DNA of 64,000 nt. Origin: Corallococcus caeni (GTDB lineage: Bacteria > Myxococcota > Myxococcia > Myxococcales > Myxococcaceae). This document shows positions 33,235 to 43,169 of this stretch, piece after piece. Numbering within the stretch: the stretch's first letter is position 1; each line of letters opens with the position of its first letter. Under the pieces are notes generated by a model that did not search any database, was not told where the DNA came from, and saw nothing but the letters and a program-made list of their open reading frames with translations. Made by a program: the position numbers and the translations under genes. The stretch is taken from the NCBI RefSeq assembly GCF_036245865.1, contig NZ_BTTW01000001.1, positions 744,001-808,000 on the forward strand, given 5' to 3'.

Positions 33235-36200
33235 CTAGAGCAGGTCGTCCTTCCAGGGACCCGCCACCTGCACCGTGCCCGCGGCTTCACGGGCCCAGAC
33301 GGAGGAGTCGTACATCGCCTCGGCCTCCGCGGACGGCAGGGTGAAGCTGCCCGCCGTCACCGCACGCACCGCGTAGACGAGCTTCTTCGTCTCGCGGGCC
33401 TGCAGCGCGCCGAAGGCTTCCATCCGGTCATCGCGCACGTTCACGTAGTCCGCGGTCCACAGCGAATCCGCGTCCACCCAGTCCACGCTGCCCCCGCGCC
33501 CCAGCCGGGCGTTCTCAATCTCCCAGCCCGCCGGCAGCCGGTCCACCAGCGCGATGTTCTGCACGCGCTCGCCCGTGGTGTTGGTGACCTCCAGCTCCAC
33601 GTAGATGAGGTCCGCCAGCTTCACCGGCTGGGCCTTGAGGTCCAGCGCGGTGCCGTCCAGCGAGCGCCAGGTGCGCTTGAGCGTCAGCCCCTGCCCGCCC
33701 ACCTTCACCTCGGGCGTGGTGCGCACACCCTCGCTGTTGAGCAGGAGGTACACGCTGCCCGCGCCCTTGTCCTTGAGGTCCAGCGACACGCTGGCGCGCT
33801 CGCTGGCACGGGCCAGGGCCCACGTGCGGTCCGACACGCGCGCGTCCTTCTCCGCGACGGACGCCACCGCCTTGCCCGCCACCGTGAGCGTGGGCGGCGT
33901 GAAGGTCGTCGCGCTGCCCTGCAGCCGCTTGCCCAGGCCGGTGATGCCCCAGACCAGCTCCTGCGTCGTGTAGTACTCCGACGTGCGCGCCTCCAGCGCC
34001 GTCGCCACCATGCGCGCCAGGGGCTCCCCTTCCGGCGCGGTGCCGAAGAGGTCCTGGAAGGTGCTGAGCATCATCCCGCGCCGGCGCCGGTCCGAATAGA
34101 ACGACCAGCCGTTGTGGCGCTCCTCGCGGAGCGAGGACACGTCCGGGTTGCGCAGCTCCTTCTCGTAGCGGCGGTCTCCGGACAGCCACAGCGCGGCCTT
34201 GAGCATGTACAGGTCCTCCTGGTCCTCGCCGCTGAGCGCCGCCTTCTTCGCCGCCGTCTCCAGCGCGCTCACCATCGCCTGCGCCCGCGCCTTGCGCCCC
34301 TTGCCCGCCACCGCGAGCACGTAGTGCATGTACGCCTCCGAGTGCTGGCCGTAGTGGTCGTCATTCACGCGCCCTTCCTTGCGCGTCAGCTCGTCGCCCA
34401 TCCACGCGAGCGCGCTGTCCACCCGGTCCTCCGGCACCGGGTACTTCAGCTTGCGAGCGTCCAGCAGCATGTGCGTCGCGTACGCCGTGCCCCAGGCCAG
34501 GGGCTCCGTCTGGCCCGGCCAGTACGCGAAGCCACCGGAGGCCGTCTGCATGGACAGCACCCGGTTGATGCCCGCCTGCACCATGTCCTCCACCTTCGCC
34601 GTGGAGACCAGCGTCGGATCCACGCGCTCCACCAGCTGGCTCACGAACAGCAGCGGGCGCGTGGAGGACGTCGTCTGCTCGATGCAGCCATACGGGTAGC
34701 GCACCAGGTACGAGAGGTGCTGGAGCGACTTCGCGTAGGGGTTGTTGGTCACCCAGACGGTGGTGCGCTCCGTCGTGGGCACCCAGCCCTGGAGCAGCGC
34801 CTTCACGTCCGTGGTGCCCTGCGCCAGCTCCACCTGCTGGAGCTTCCGCTCCCGGGGGCCGGCCGGGGACAGCGGCACGTCCAGCTGCTCGCGCGACGTG
34901 TAGCCACCGCCCTCCACCGTCACCACCAGCCGGGCGGCGCCCACCGACTGCACCGCGCGGCCCTGGAACACGAAGGTGCGGGACTTGCCGTCCTCCACCC
35001 GCGCGCGGCCCTCGCTCTTGCCCTTGAGCTCCAGGGGCGAGCCCAGCGCCTCCGGCATCGCGAGCCCCGGCACCGCCAGCGCCTCCGAGGCCAGTGACAC
35101 CTTCACGTCCTGCGCCTTGCCGGACAGGTTGGTGACGAAGACCGGAATCTGAATCTCGTCGTTCTGGGTGAGGAAGCGCGGCAGCGTCGTCTGGAGCACC
35201 AGCGGGTCGCGCACCAGCACCTGCGCGCTGGCCCGGCCGATGCGCTTGTTGCCCGCCGTCACCACCATCACCCGCACCGCGCCCCGGTACTGCGGCAGCT
35301 TGAAGGGCACGCGCAGCTTGCCGTTGGCGGGCACCTCCACGACGCCGCTCCACAGGGCCACGGGCTTCACCGGCTGCACGCGGCCCTCGGCGCCGCCCTC
35401 GTCACCGCCGGTGGAGCTGGAGTTGCCGCCGGGCGGCACCAGGAGCGCCCAGCCCACCGTCTCGAAGGTCTGGATGCCCAGCGCGCGCCGCGTGAAGATC
35501 TCCTTCAACGGATCCGGGCTCTGGAAACGCGTGAGGGAGAGGATGCCCTCGTCCACCACCGCGACGGTGGCGAAGGTGGGGCCCTCCACGCCCTCCACCG
35601 CGACGTCCACGGTGAGCGTGTCGTTGCTCCTGACCTCCTTGGGCACCGTCACCGTGACGGCCTGCGTGAAGTCCACCGGCTCCAGCGCGATGCTGCCCAC
35701 GCCGAAGGCGCGGTCGGGCATGAACGCCTGGGCGGATTCCAGGTGCGGGTCCTTCACCAGGAACGCGCTCACGTACACGTTGGGCGCGTACTCCTTGGGC
35801 GTGAACTGCCAGGTGACCTCGCCGGGCTCCACCTGCTTCCACGCGGTGGTGAGCACGCGGTCGGTCTCCACCGTGAAGAGGACGCGGCCCCGGTAGGGCG
35901 CCTTCATCTTCACCGTCAGGGCCTCGCCCACCTTGCCCTTCGCGGGCAGCGCCAGCTCCAGCGCCGTGGGCTTCTGGGGCCGCGGCGTCTGGTCCACGCG
36001 CGAGCCCTCGCCCCACCAGTAGTAGCGGCCCTCGCCCTCGATGGAGAGGTCCGTCTGGGTGCTGCCCGCGCGAGCGCGCACGAGGTAGCCCGCGCCGTCA
36101 CGGCCCGGCAGCACCGTGGCGGTGAAGCGGCCGTTCTCCACCTTCACCGTCGCCTCGCCCTCACGCTGCGGGCGCAGGTAGCGCTGGTAGCGCTCGTAGC

Positions 36201-38946
36201 CGGACTCCTCGTCGTAGTAGTAGCCGTAGTTCTCCTCGAGCAACTGGTACTCCAGCACCACCGTCTTCGGCGCCTTGCCGTCGGTGACGAGCTGGCCGTC
36301 CCAGTCCACCACCACGCCCGACACCGTGAAGGGCGTGGCCGCCTTCACCTTCTGCGTGTTGGCCTGCAGGCCCAGGTAGTAGGCCTCCGGGTGCACCGGC
36401 ACGTTGGCCTCGCCGATGGTGGAGCGGCCGCTGCCGGACTCGAAGACGCTGGCCACCGCGGACAGCCGCGCGGCGCCCTTGATGGGACCCGACGCCGCCT
36501 GGGCAGGGCAGTTGAGGAGCGCCTGCCCCTTCGCGTCGAGCGTGCCCTTCACCTGCCCCAGCGTGACGGGCCGGGGCGCGCTGCCGTCCTGGCGCCAGAT
36601 GCCGTAGGTGTACTGGGCGTTCTGCTTCGGCTTGAAGGGCACGGACTCCAGGCGGCACGTCATCTCCACCGGGCTGCCCTCCGCGGAGCCGCCGAAGAGG
36701 TACGCGGCCTCCACGCCCACGGGGATCTCCTTGCCCTGCACGTAGCCCGGCGCGGTGGTGCTGGCCGTCACCTTCATGCGCTCCGGGACGAACTCCTCCA
36801 CGTTCACCGCGTAGGAGGCCACGTCGCGGTCCGCCACCTTGAGGCGCACCCAGTAGTGGCCCGTGTCCTGGAACGCCGCGAAGGCCTGGTCGAACGACAC
36901 GAGGCCCGCCGCGTTCGTCTTCAGCGTCACCTTGCGGATCTCCCGCTCGTGCGGGTCGATGACGCGCACCTCCACCGGCATGCCCGCGGGCGGCGCCAGG
37001 TTGTCCTGGCCGCGCAGCACCGCGGCCACGTGCGCGGTGTCACCGGGGCGGTACACGCCGCGGTCGGACCAGACGGAGGCGCGGTAGGGCTGCTCGGCGC
37101 GGTACGGCTCGCCCTGCACGTCCGAGTTGGCGATCTCCGTCTTCAGCTCGTCGTACTTGAGGTACGTCAGCTCGTCGCCCTTGCGCGCCACCAGCGCGAA
37201 CGGCGCGCTGTCGTCCACGCCGGGCGCGGGCACCTTGAGGTTGCAGCCCGCCTCGCCCTGCGTGGTGCAGCGGGCCACGGTCTGCCCGCTCTTCTTCACC
37301 AGCGACACCTCCACGCCGGACAGGGGCTCCGTGCTCTCCAGGCCCAGGGCCCAGACCCACACCTCGCCGGAGTCCGTGGAGCCCACGGCGGGACCGCCGC
37401 GCTTGGCCACGAGGCTCAGGTCGGTGAGCAGGATGCGGGCGGCGGCCTTGTAGTCGCCGCGCTCCGCCAGGATTTCGACCAGGCCGCGCGTGTTGGCGGG
37501 CACCAGCGACGCCACGTCGACGTACGTGGTGAGCAGCGAGTCCGGCGTCGACTTGAGCGGCACCGTCTTGCGCACCAGCACGTTGCTCGTCCGCTCGTCG
37601 GCGGTCTCCGAGTAGTCGCTGCCCATCCAGAAGACGAGGTTCTCCGGCGGCACGTTGCGCACCGTGAGCGTCACCTCCTCCACGTTGAGGTGCTGCAGGG
37701 GCAGGTTGCGCCACGCGCTGCGCGGCAGGTAGCGGCCGTTGGCGTTGAAGCGCACCTGGGCCTGGCGCGCGGGGACGGAGAAGCCGCGGGACCATGCGCC
37801 CATGAGCGTGCCGCCGCCCACGGACAGCGTGCCCTCCGCGATGGAGAGCGTGTGCGGGCCGCGCTTGAAGTCACCGAAGATGCGGAAGCCGCGCCGCGAC
37901 GGGGCCACGGTGAACTTCACCTTCGGCTTGAAGCGGATGGCGTCCAGCGCCACCGCGTCGTTGAGCGAGCAGCCCTTGTTGTCGTCGTCGTAGTAGTACG
38001 AATCCCACTGCTCGTCGGTGGGGCTCGCCGGGGCGTCCGACTCCACGTCACGGCAGCTCACCTCGAAGAAGTAGCCGTTGGTCCCCTCCTGGAGGTTCAC
38101 GTAGGTGATGTCCATGCGCTTGCCGCCGTTGAGCGGGACGCTGGCCGTGGCCGCGGGCGCCTGAACGGTGGAGGCGCCCCCCGCGGCCGTCAGTCCCTCG
38201 CGCAGGGAGAACTGCAGCGTCGCGCCGGGCTTGAGCTTCGGATGGGTGAGCACCACGGAGAGGGAGTTGCGCGTGTCCGCGCGGGTGCTCCACTTCACGT
38301 CGCTGATGGCGGTGTCGCCCACGCGGAAGCTGGTGCGGGAGCGCACGGCGGCCAGGTCCACCGGACCGGAGAAGTCCACGTTCGCCTCCACGCGGCCCTT
38401 CGGCAGGTCCATGCGCGTGGGGTAGAGCTGGGCGAACTTGAAGGCGTAGGTCGTGAAGTTGTAGCGCCACTCCCGCGCCGACGGCGGCTTCACGACGCCC
38501 GCGTCGGTGTTCACCGCGTCCACGGACACGGTGTACGTCGTGCCGGCCGCGAAGCCCGTCGACGGCGTGAAGAGCAGCGACGAGGGGCCCGTCCACCGCA
38601 GGCTGCCCCCGACCTCCGGCGACACCGTGACGACGCTGCCGTCGACGCTCTCGTAGCGCGGGCGCACCGGCAGCGCGAACTCGATGACGACGCCCGTGGG
38701 CAGGGCGTTCTCGCTGGCCAGCTCGTGGATGACGGGCGTGAGCTTCGAGGCCTGCTCCGGCGCGGGCGTGGACGGGGACGGCGTGCTGGCCGCGGGCGTC
38801 GCGGTGGACGCGGGGGTGGCGGGCGGCGTCTTCGCGGGTTCCTGCTTGCAGCCGGCGACGAGCGCGCCCACGAGCAACGCCGGCAGCAGCCAGCGGGCAC
38901 GGGGTGCGCGCGCGGCTTTCGGCGGGACAGCGGACTGCGGGGACAT
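33235..38946 (-). CDS. Bacterial alpha-2-macroglobulin family lipoprotein
   Basis: The start is the ATG at 38946, four nt after GGAGG; the open frame upstream to 39123 is not supported. The 1,903-residue product has a lipoprotein signal (LLVGALVAGC) and an Ala/Pro/Thr linker. A chain of macroglobulin beta domains follows, then an ATQ-like bait region and the complement-like domain with the thioester motif C1421-I-E-Q in YPYGCIEQTTSSTRP. The thioester Cys and Gln are both present, so covalent trapping of proteases is expected. It sits in the periplasm and is thought to guard the cell when the wall is breached, with PbpC repairing it. pbpC follows after 4 nt. Confidence 0.95.
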   Translation of the reverse strand: MSPQSAVPPKAARAPRARWLLPALLVGALVAGCKQEPAKTPPATPASTATPAASTPSPSTPAPEQASKLTPVIHELASENALPTGVVIEFALPVRPRYESVDGSVVTVSPEVGGSLRWTGPSSLLFTPSTGFAAGTTYTVSVDAVNTDAGVVKPPSAREWRYNFTTYAFKFAQLYPTRMDLPKGRVEANVDFSGPVDLAAVRSRTSFRVGDTAISDVKWSTRADTRNSLSVVLTHPKLKPGATLQFSLREGLTAAGGASTVQAPAATASVPLNGGKRMDITYVNLQEGTNGYFFEVSCRDVESDAPASPTDEQWDSYYYDDDNKGCSLNDAVALDAIRFKPKVKFTVAPSRRGFRIFGDFKRGPHTLSIAEGTLSVGGGTLMGAWSRGFSVPARQAQVRFNANGRYLPRSAWRNLPLQHLNVEEVTLTVRNVPPENLVFWMGSDYSETADERTSNVLVRKTVPLKSTPDSLLTTYVDVASLVPANTRGLVEILAERGDYKAAARILLTDLSLVAKRGGPAVGSTDSGEVWVWALGLESTEPLSGVEVSLVKKSGQTVARCTTQGEAGCNLKVPAPGVDDSAPFALVARKGDELTYLKYDELKTEIANSDVQGEPYRAEQPYRASVWSDRGVYRPGDTAHVAAVLRGQDNLAPPAGMPVEVRVIDPHEREIRKVTLKTNAAGLVSFDQAFAAFQDTGHYWVRLKVADRDVASYAVNVEEFVPERMKVTASTTAPGYVQGKEIPVGVEAAYLFGGSAEGSPVEMTCRLESVPFKPKQNAQYTYGIWRQDGSAPRPVTLGQVKGTLDAKGQALLNCPAQAASGPIKGAARLSAVASVFESGSGRSTIGEANVPVHPEAYYLGLQANTQKVKAATPFTVSGVVVDWDGQLVTDGKAPKTVVLEYQLLEENYGYYYDEESGYERYQRYLRPQREGEATVKVENGRFTATVLPGRDGAGYLVRARAGSTQTDLSIEGEGRYYWWGEGSRVDQTPRPQKPTALELALPAKGKVGEALTVKMKAPYRGRVLFTVETDRVLTTAWKQVEPGEVTWQFTPKEYAPNVYVSAFLVKDPHLESAQAFMPDRAFGVGSIALEPVDFTQAVTVTVPKEVRSNDTLTVDVAVEGVEGPTFATVAVVDEGILSLTRFQSPDPLKEIFTRRALGIQTFETVGWALLVPPGGNSSSTGGDEGGAEGRVQPVKPVALWSGVVEVPANGKLRVPFKLPQYRGAVRVMVVTAGNKRIGRASAQVLVRDPLVLQTTLPRFLTQNDEIQIPVFVTNLSGKAQDVKVSLASEALAVPGLAMPEALGSPLELKGKSEGRARVEDGKSRTFVFQGRAVQSVGAARLVVTVEGGGYTSREQLDVPLSPAGPRERKLQQVELAQGTTDVKALLQGWVPTTERTTVWVTNNPYAKSLQHLSYLVRYPYGCIEQTTSSTRPLLFVSQLVERVDPTLVSTAKVEDMVQAGINRVLSMQTASGGFAYWPGQTEPLAWGTAYATHMLLDARKLKYPVPEDRVDSALAWMGDELTRKEGRVNDDHYGQHSEAYMHYVLAVAGKGRKARAQAMVSALETAAKKAALSGEDQEDLYMLKAALWLSGDRRYEKELRNPDVSSLREERHNGWSFYSDRRRRGMMLSTFQDLFGTAPEGEPLARMVATALEARTSEYYTTQELVWGITGLGKRLQGSATTFTPPTLTVAGKAVASVAEKDARVSDRTWALARASERASVSLDLKDKGAGSVYLLLNSEGVRTTPEVKVGGQGLTLKRTWRSLDGTALDLKAQPVKLADLIYVELEVTNTTGERVQNIALVDRLPAGWEIENARLGRGGSVDWVDADSLWTADYVNVRDDRMEAFGALQARETKKLVYAVRAVTAGSFTLPSAEAEAMYDSSVWAREAAGTVQVAGPWKDDLL

Positions 38947-39355
38947 GTTTCCTCCAGGGGGTGGCGGCGGAACCGATTTCATGCCGCGTGCCGTGCGTGG
39001 GACGCCTCGGAGGCGCACGGAAAGTGCGGCCCGGCGACCACGTGCCGGCGCTCCCCCCTGCGCGTCCGCGGGCCCACAGGGTGTCCGGGCAGCCACACTC
39101 GCGGGTGGCCTCCGGACGCGCACGGGACGCGGGATTTCGCCGCGCAGACTGGAGGCGAGACGGCTCGGCGGTCAACTGGGGCCCTTGTCGCGACACGGAG
39201 CCCCCATCCTCGGAACGCCAAGGGTGTCCCCCTCCCGCCCGGTGCGGTCCCAACTGGTCCGACTGTCGGACCAGTTCAGGCCTGGCGCCGCCGCCAGGGG
39301 GACCCCACCGTTCTCACCTTCTCATCCAGGTGGACAGGACGCGTGCCCGAGGGCT

Positions 39356-39361
39356 TAGGGT
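39356..39361 (+). promoter_or_regulatory. TAGGGT -10 element 8 nt before the trmJ-like start
   Basis: TAGGGT ends 8 nt before the ATG at 39370, so the transcript would begin at or next to the start codon. No Shine-Dalgarno sequence is present. This fits a leaderless mRNA. Confidence 0.45.
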
Positions 39362-39369
39362 GCGCGGCC

Positions 39370-40116
39370 ATGGTGCTGCCCGTCCGATTCGTCCTCATGC
39401 GCCCGCGCAACGCGGAGAACCTGGGCGCCGCCGCCCGCGCCCTGAAGAACTGCGGCCTGTCCGACTGGGCCTGGGTGACGCCGGAGGTGGAGGACCTGGG
39501 CCCGGCCCACCGGCTGGCGGTGCACGCGGAGGACGTGCTGGGTGGGGTGAAGCGCCCGGACACGCTGGACGCGGCGGTGTCCGACTGCGTCTGGGTGGTG
39601 GGGACCAGCTCCCGCAAGGTGGAGGGCAAGCGCCGGCTGTCGCCCCGGGCCGTGGGCGAGGAGCTGGTGGCGCGGGCGAAGCAGGGGCCGGTGGCGCTCG
39701 TCTTCGGGGACGAGCGCAGCGGGCTGACCAACGCGGAGGTGGAGCGCTGCCATGATTTGTCCGCGGTGCCCACCGCGCCGGAGCAGCCCTCCATCAACCT
39801 GGCGCAGGCGGTGCTGCTCTACGCCTACGAGGTCCGCATGGCCCATCTCGCGGACACCGCGCCGCCACCGGGCCCCCTGCCCCTGGCCGCCACGGACGCG
39901 GAGCTGGCCCGCGTGGAGGCCACGCTGGAGGCGCTGCTGAGCACGGGGGGCTTCCTCGTGGACGCGCAGCCCGGGCGCACGGCGGTGAGGGACCTGGTCG
40001 CGCCCCTGCGTCGCTCGCGGCTCACGCGCAATGAGGCCCGGCTCTGGCTGGCCGCGCTGCACACCGTGCGCAAGCACTTCCCCCAGGAGGGCGGGCCTCC
40101 CAGGGACGACACCTGA
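39370..40116 (+). CDS. RNA 2'-O-methyltransferase, TrmJ/SpoU family
   Basis: The 248-residue protein opens with FVLMRPRNAENLGAAARALK, the TrmJ motif 1. The SPOUT knot follows: LVFGDERSGLTNAEVERC (motif 2) and SINLAQAVLLYAYEV (motif 3). It lacks other domains. TrmJ methylates ribose 32 of tRNAs in bacteria; other SpoU members act on rRNA, so the target is inferred. The C-terminal extension (about 175-248) is helical, as in TrmJ dimers. The frame is open far upstream, but the ATG at 39370 matches the family start exactly. Confidence 0.9.
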   Translation: MVLPVRFVLMRPRNAENLGAAARALKNCGLSDWAWVTPEVEDLGPAHRLAVHAEDVLGGVKRPDTLDAAVSDCVWVVGTSSRKVEGKRRLSPRAVGEELVARAKQGPVALVFGDERSGLTNAEVERCHDLSAVPTAPEQPSINLAQAVLLYAYEVRMAHLADTAPPPGPLPLAATDAELARVEATLEALLSTGGFLVDAQPGRTAVRDLVAPLRRSRLTRNEARLWLAALHTVRKHFPQEGGPPRDDT

Positions 40117-40210
40117 GCAGGCAGGGGAACGCCCCTCCCCCGCGCGGCGGGATGCCCACGCGTCGCTACCTTTCCCGGAACCACCGGCCCCGTTTGGGAA
40201 GGAGCACCGC

Positions 40211-40438
40211 GTGAACCACATGCCCTATGAGTCGATGATCGTGGGAGGCACCGAGCCCGGTCCTGGCCGGCAGGCGCCGCCCCACGAGGACGCGCTGGAG
40301 GAGCCCGGCCGCACGCCCGAGACGGCCGAGGACGGCGGGCTGGAGGAGGAACCCCACCGCATGGCGAACGGCGACGAGCCAGGCAGGACGCCGGGCTCCG
40401 CCGAGGGCGAGGACCCGGACGAACCGGTCCGGCGCTAA
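40211..40438 (+). CDS. Small acidic Pro/Gly/Glu-rich protein
   Basis: GTG at 40211 lies six nt after AAGGAG, a well-placed start; the ATG nine nt later is too far from it. The 75-residue product is acidic and disordered, with two related segments (PGRTPETAEDG and PGRTPGSAEGEDP). No signal, cysteine pair or membrane segment is seen. Function unknown; it may be a small stress or storage-type protein, but nothing shows this. Confidence 0.6.
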   Translation: MNHMPYESMIVGGTEPGPGRQAPPHEDALEEPGRTPETAEDGGLEEEPHRMANGDEPGRTPGSAEGEDPDEPVRR

Positions 40439-40482
40439 CTCCCAGCACGCCGCCGCCCGAGCGCGGCTATGGTGCCGCGCCC

Positions 40483-41310
40483 ATGCCTCGCAAGCCCGAA
40501 CGGCCCCCCAAGTCCCCGCCCCGCCCCAACCGCTGGGAGGGCAAGGAGAAGCCGGACTGGCTCTCCCGCGCGCTCGCCCGCGCGGGCGCCATGCCCCAGG
40601 ACGAGGCGGAGGCCGCCATCAAGGCGGGCCGCGTGAGCGTCAACGGCCGCGTGGCGACCACGCCCCTCACCCCCGTGCCGCCCGATGCCGTCATCAAGGT
40701 GGACGGGCTGCCGGTGCGCAAGGTGGCGCCCACGCACGCGCTGGCCTTCCACAAGCCCGCGGGGGTGCTGACCTCCACCGCGCGCCAGCACCGCACGGGC
40801 ACGGTGTTCGAACTCCTGCTGCCCCAGCTGCCCCTGGAGCTGAACCGCTTCACCTGGCACGCAGTGGGCCGGCTGGACGTGGACACCACGGGCCTCTTGC
40901 TCTTCACCAACGACGACAAGCTGGTGGCCCACTGCACGTCCCCGGAGACGAACCTCCCCAAGCGCTACGTGGCCACGGTGTTCAGCGTCGCGGACGACGC
41001 GAAGGTGGAGCCCCTGCGCCAGGGGATGACTCTGGATGACGGCCCCGCCCGCCCCGCCGTGGTGCGCGTGCGCGACGAGCACACGGTGGAGGTGACGCTC
41101 ACCGAAGGCCGCCACCACCAGGTGAAGCGCATGCTGGGCGCCGTGGGGCTGCCCGCCCGCGCGCTCCACCGGGAGGCGGTGGGCGACATCACCCTGGCCG
41201 ACATCCCCGAGGGCGGCTTCCGGCTCCTCACCGACGCGGAGGTCCGCGAGAAGCTGCACTACACCGGCCGTGCTCCCGCGGGCCCTGTCAGCGAGTCCGA
41301 GGACGCCTGA
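40483..41310 (+). CDS. Pseudouridine synthase, RsuA/RluB/RluE family
   Basis: The 275-residue protein has a basic Pro-rich N-terminus and an S4 RNA-binding domain (about 27-75, LSRALARAGAMPQDEAEAAI). The catalytic domain carries GRLDVDTTGLLLFTNDD with the nucleophilic Asp. The EGRHHQVKRMLGAVG block near 210 confirms the RsuA/RluB/RluE/RluF group. It isomerises a uridine in rRNA; the precise site (16S versus 23S) cannot be read from sequence. A TATGGT hexamer 9 nt before the ATG may be its -10 element. Confidence 0.93.
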   Translation: MPRKPERPPKSPPRPNRWEGKEKPDWLSRALARAGAMPQDEAEAAIKAGRVSVNGRVATTPLTPVPPDAVIKVDGLPVRKVAPTHALAFHKPAGVLTSTARQHRTGTVFELLLPQLPLELNRFTWHAVGRLDVDTTGLLLFTNDDKLVAHCTSPETNLPKRYVATVFSVADDAKVEPLRQGMTLDDGPARPAVVRVRDEHTVEVTLTEGRHHQVKRMLGAVGLPARALHREAVGDITLADIPEGGFRLLTDAEVREKLHYTGRAPAGPVSESEDA

Positions 41311-41388
41311 GCGCCAGACCCGCGTGCAAGGCGCGAGGAACGCGGCCGGGGCGGTGACTTCCCGGTGCCCTGCTCCCCACGGTGGGGT

Positions 41389-41394
41389 TAGGGT
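41389..41394 (+). promoter_or_regulatory. TAGGGT -10 element 6 nt before the sthA start
   Basis: TAGGGT at 41389-41394 is followed by GGGCCC and then the ATG at 41401. Seven nt from the hexamer is the A of the start codon, the distance expected for a leaderless transcript. No ribosome-binding site is present. Confidence 0.5.
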
Positions 41395-41400
41395 GGGCCC

Positions 41401-42804
41401 ATGGCGGACTTCGACCTGGTGGTCATCGGCTCTGGCCCCGCGGGAGAATGGGGCGCGGTACAGGCCTCGCTCGCGGGCAAGCGGGTGGCGGTGGTGGAGC
41501 GGGAGCCGGTGCTCGGCGGCACCGCGGCCAACACCGGCACCCTTCCCTCCAAGACGCTGCGCGAGACGGCGCTGCACCTGTCCGGCTTCAAGGCGCGCGG
41601 TCTCTACAGCGTGGACGCGACGCTGCGCCACGAAGCCACCGTCTCCGACTTCCTCTTCCGCGAGCGCCGCGTGAAGCAGATGGAGCGCGAGCGCATCCAC
41701 AAGAACCTCCAGCGCCACGGCGTGACCGTGTTCCAGGGCTCCGGCGCCTTCCAGGACGCGCACACCGTCGTCGTGAAGCGCGACGGCGCGGAGGTCGCGA
41801 AGCTCTCCGCCGGCACCGTCCTCATCGCCACCGGCTCCACGCCGTACCGCCCGCCGCTGTACCCCTTCGGGGACCCGCGCGTGCACGACTCGGATGAGAT
41901 TTTGGACATCACCACCCTGCCCCGCACGCTGGTGGTGGTGGGCGGCGGCGTCATCGGCTGCGAGTACGCGTGCATGTTCGCCGCGCTCGGCATCCCGGTG
42001 ACGCTGGTGGAGGTGAAGAACGACCTGCTGTCCTTCCTGGACGCGGAGATCAACCAGCTGCTGCGCGACTGCATGGAGGCGCTGGGCGTGCGGCTGCGCC
42101 TGGGCCAGGTGGTGGAGTCCGCGCACGTCCCGGAGTCGCACGAGGAGCCCATCCGCCTGAAGCTGTCCACCGGCGAGGTGCTGGAGGCGGACCAGGTGCT
42201 GGTCGCCTCCGGCCGCACGTCCAACACCGCGGGCCTGGGCATCGAGGCGCTGGGCATCAAGCAGGGCAAGCGCGGGCAGATTGAAGTGGGGCTCGCGTAC
42301 CAGACGGCCGTGCCGCACATCTACGCGGTGGGGGACGTCATCGGCTTCCCCGCGCTGGCCTCCACGTCCATGGAGCAGGCCCGCATCGCCGTGGAGCACG
42401 CGTTCGGCCCGGGCAAGCGCACGCTCACGCCCATCCTGCCCTACGGCATCTACACCATCCCGGAGGTGTCCATGGCCGGCGACACGGAGGAGTCCCTGCG
42501 CTCGCGCAGCATCCCCTACGTCGTCGGCCGGGCCACCTTCGACACCAACCCGCGCGGGCAGATCATCGGCGAGCGGCAGGGCATGCTGAAGCTGCTCTTC
42601 CACCGCGACGACCTGAAGCTGCTGGGCGTGCACGTGCTGGGTGAGCAGGCCTCGGAGCTGGTGCACGTGGGGCTCACCGCGCTGCTCACCGGCGCCACCG
42701 CGCAGCTCTTCGTGGAGACCTGCTTCAACTACCCGACGCTGTCGGAGGCCTACAAGGCCGCCACCTACGACGCGCTGGATCAGGTCCGCGTCAGCAGCGC
42801 CTAG
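41401..42804 (+). CDS. sthA: Si-specific NAD(P)+ transhydrogenase (soluble)
   Basis: The 467-residue flavoprotein has two dinucleotide folds (VVIGSGPAGEWGAVQASLAG near residue 8 and LVVVGGGVIGCEYACMFAAL near 180), the TLPSKTLRETALHLSG segment, and the C-terminal dimer domain with FNYPTLSEAYKAA. In place of the redox CxxxxC of lipoamide dehydrogenase it reads GGTAANTGTLPSK, with no cysteine, as expected for SthA. It moves hydride between NADPH and NAD+ in the cytoplasm. Length and motifs fit the family. Confidence 0.92.
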   Translation: MADFDLVVIGSGPAGEWGAVQASLAGKRVAVVEREPVLGGTAANTGTLPSKTLRETALHLSGFKARGLYSVDATLRHEATVSDFLFRERRVKQMERERIHKNLQRHGVTVFQGSGAFQDAHTVVVKRDGAEVAKLSAGTVLIATGSTPYRPPLYPFGDPRVHDSDEILDITTLPRTLVVVGGGVIGCEYACMFAALGIPVTLVEVKNDLLSFLDAEINQLLRDCMEALGVRLRLGQVVESAHVPESHEEPIRLKLSTGEVLEADQVLVASGRTSNTAGLGIEALGIKQGKRGQIEVGLAYQTAVPHIYAVGDVIGFPALASTSMEQARIAVEHAFGPGKRTLTPILPYGIYTIPEVSMAGDTEESLRSRSIPYVVGRATFDTNPRGQIIGERQGMLKLLFHRDDLKLLGVHVLGEQASELVHVGLTALLTGATAQLFVETCFNYPTLSEAYKAATYDALDQVRVSSA

Positions 42805-42814
42805 GGCCCCCGCG

Positions 42815-43159
42815 CTAGCGCGAGTCCTTGAGGCTGCCCACGGTGAGGCCCGACTCCAGCCGGGCCACCCGGTTCACCCCGTCCCCGGACACCCGGGCCA
42901 GCGGGGGCGCGGCGGCGGGCGCCGCGGCCTTCGAGGCCGACGGCTTGGGGGCGGTCCCCGTGGAGGCGCCGCCCCGTCCCGGGGCGCCCTGGAGCAGCGA
43001 GCGGATGCGCTCCCAGCGGACCTTCTCCTCCGCCATCAGCCCCACCAGCTCCTCGCGGGCGGACGCGTCCGGCAGGCTCGAGGCGGCCGCCGCCACCTTG
43101 TCCATGAAGGGCAGCAGGTATCCGAAGTCCCGGTCGAAGCTGTTGGGAGGGTTCGCCAT
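42815..43159 (-). CDS. Hypothetical protein with a disordered Ala/Pro middle
   Basis: The ATG at 43159 (114 residues) is preferred over the GTG at 43168. TAAGGT lies 7 nt upstream of it and could serve either as a -10 element or as a weak ribosome site. The N-terminal half (NSFDRDFGYLLPFMDKVAAA) is helical, the middle is Ala/Pro-rich, and the end reads RLESGLTVGSLKDSR. I recognise no family. It starts 10 nt downstream of the NTF2-like gene and may share its transcript. Confidence 0.65.
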   Translation of the reverse strand: MANPPNSFDRDFGYLLPFMDKVAAAASSLPDASAREELVGLMAEEKVRWERIRSLLQGAPGRGGASTGTAPKPSASKAAAPAAAPPLARVSGDGVNRVARLESGLTVGSLKDSR

Positions 43160-43169
43160 GGCGGGCACC

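Noticed and set aside
35743-39369. Very long plus-strand open frame that reads into the trmJ-like gene
   Set aside because: It is the antisense shadow of the alpha-2-macroglobulin gene, kept open by third-position G/C bias. Only the part from 39370 has protein motifs.
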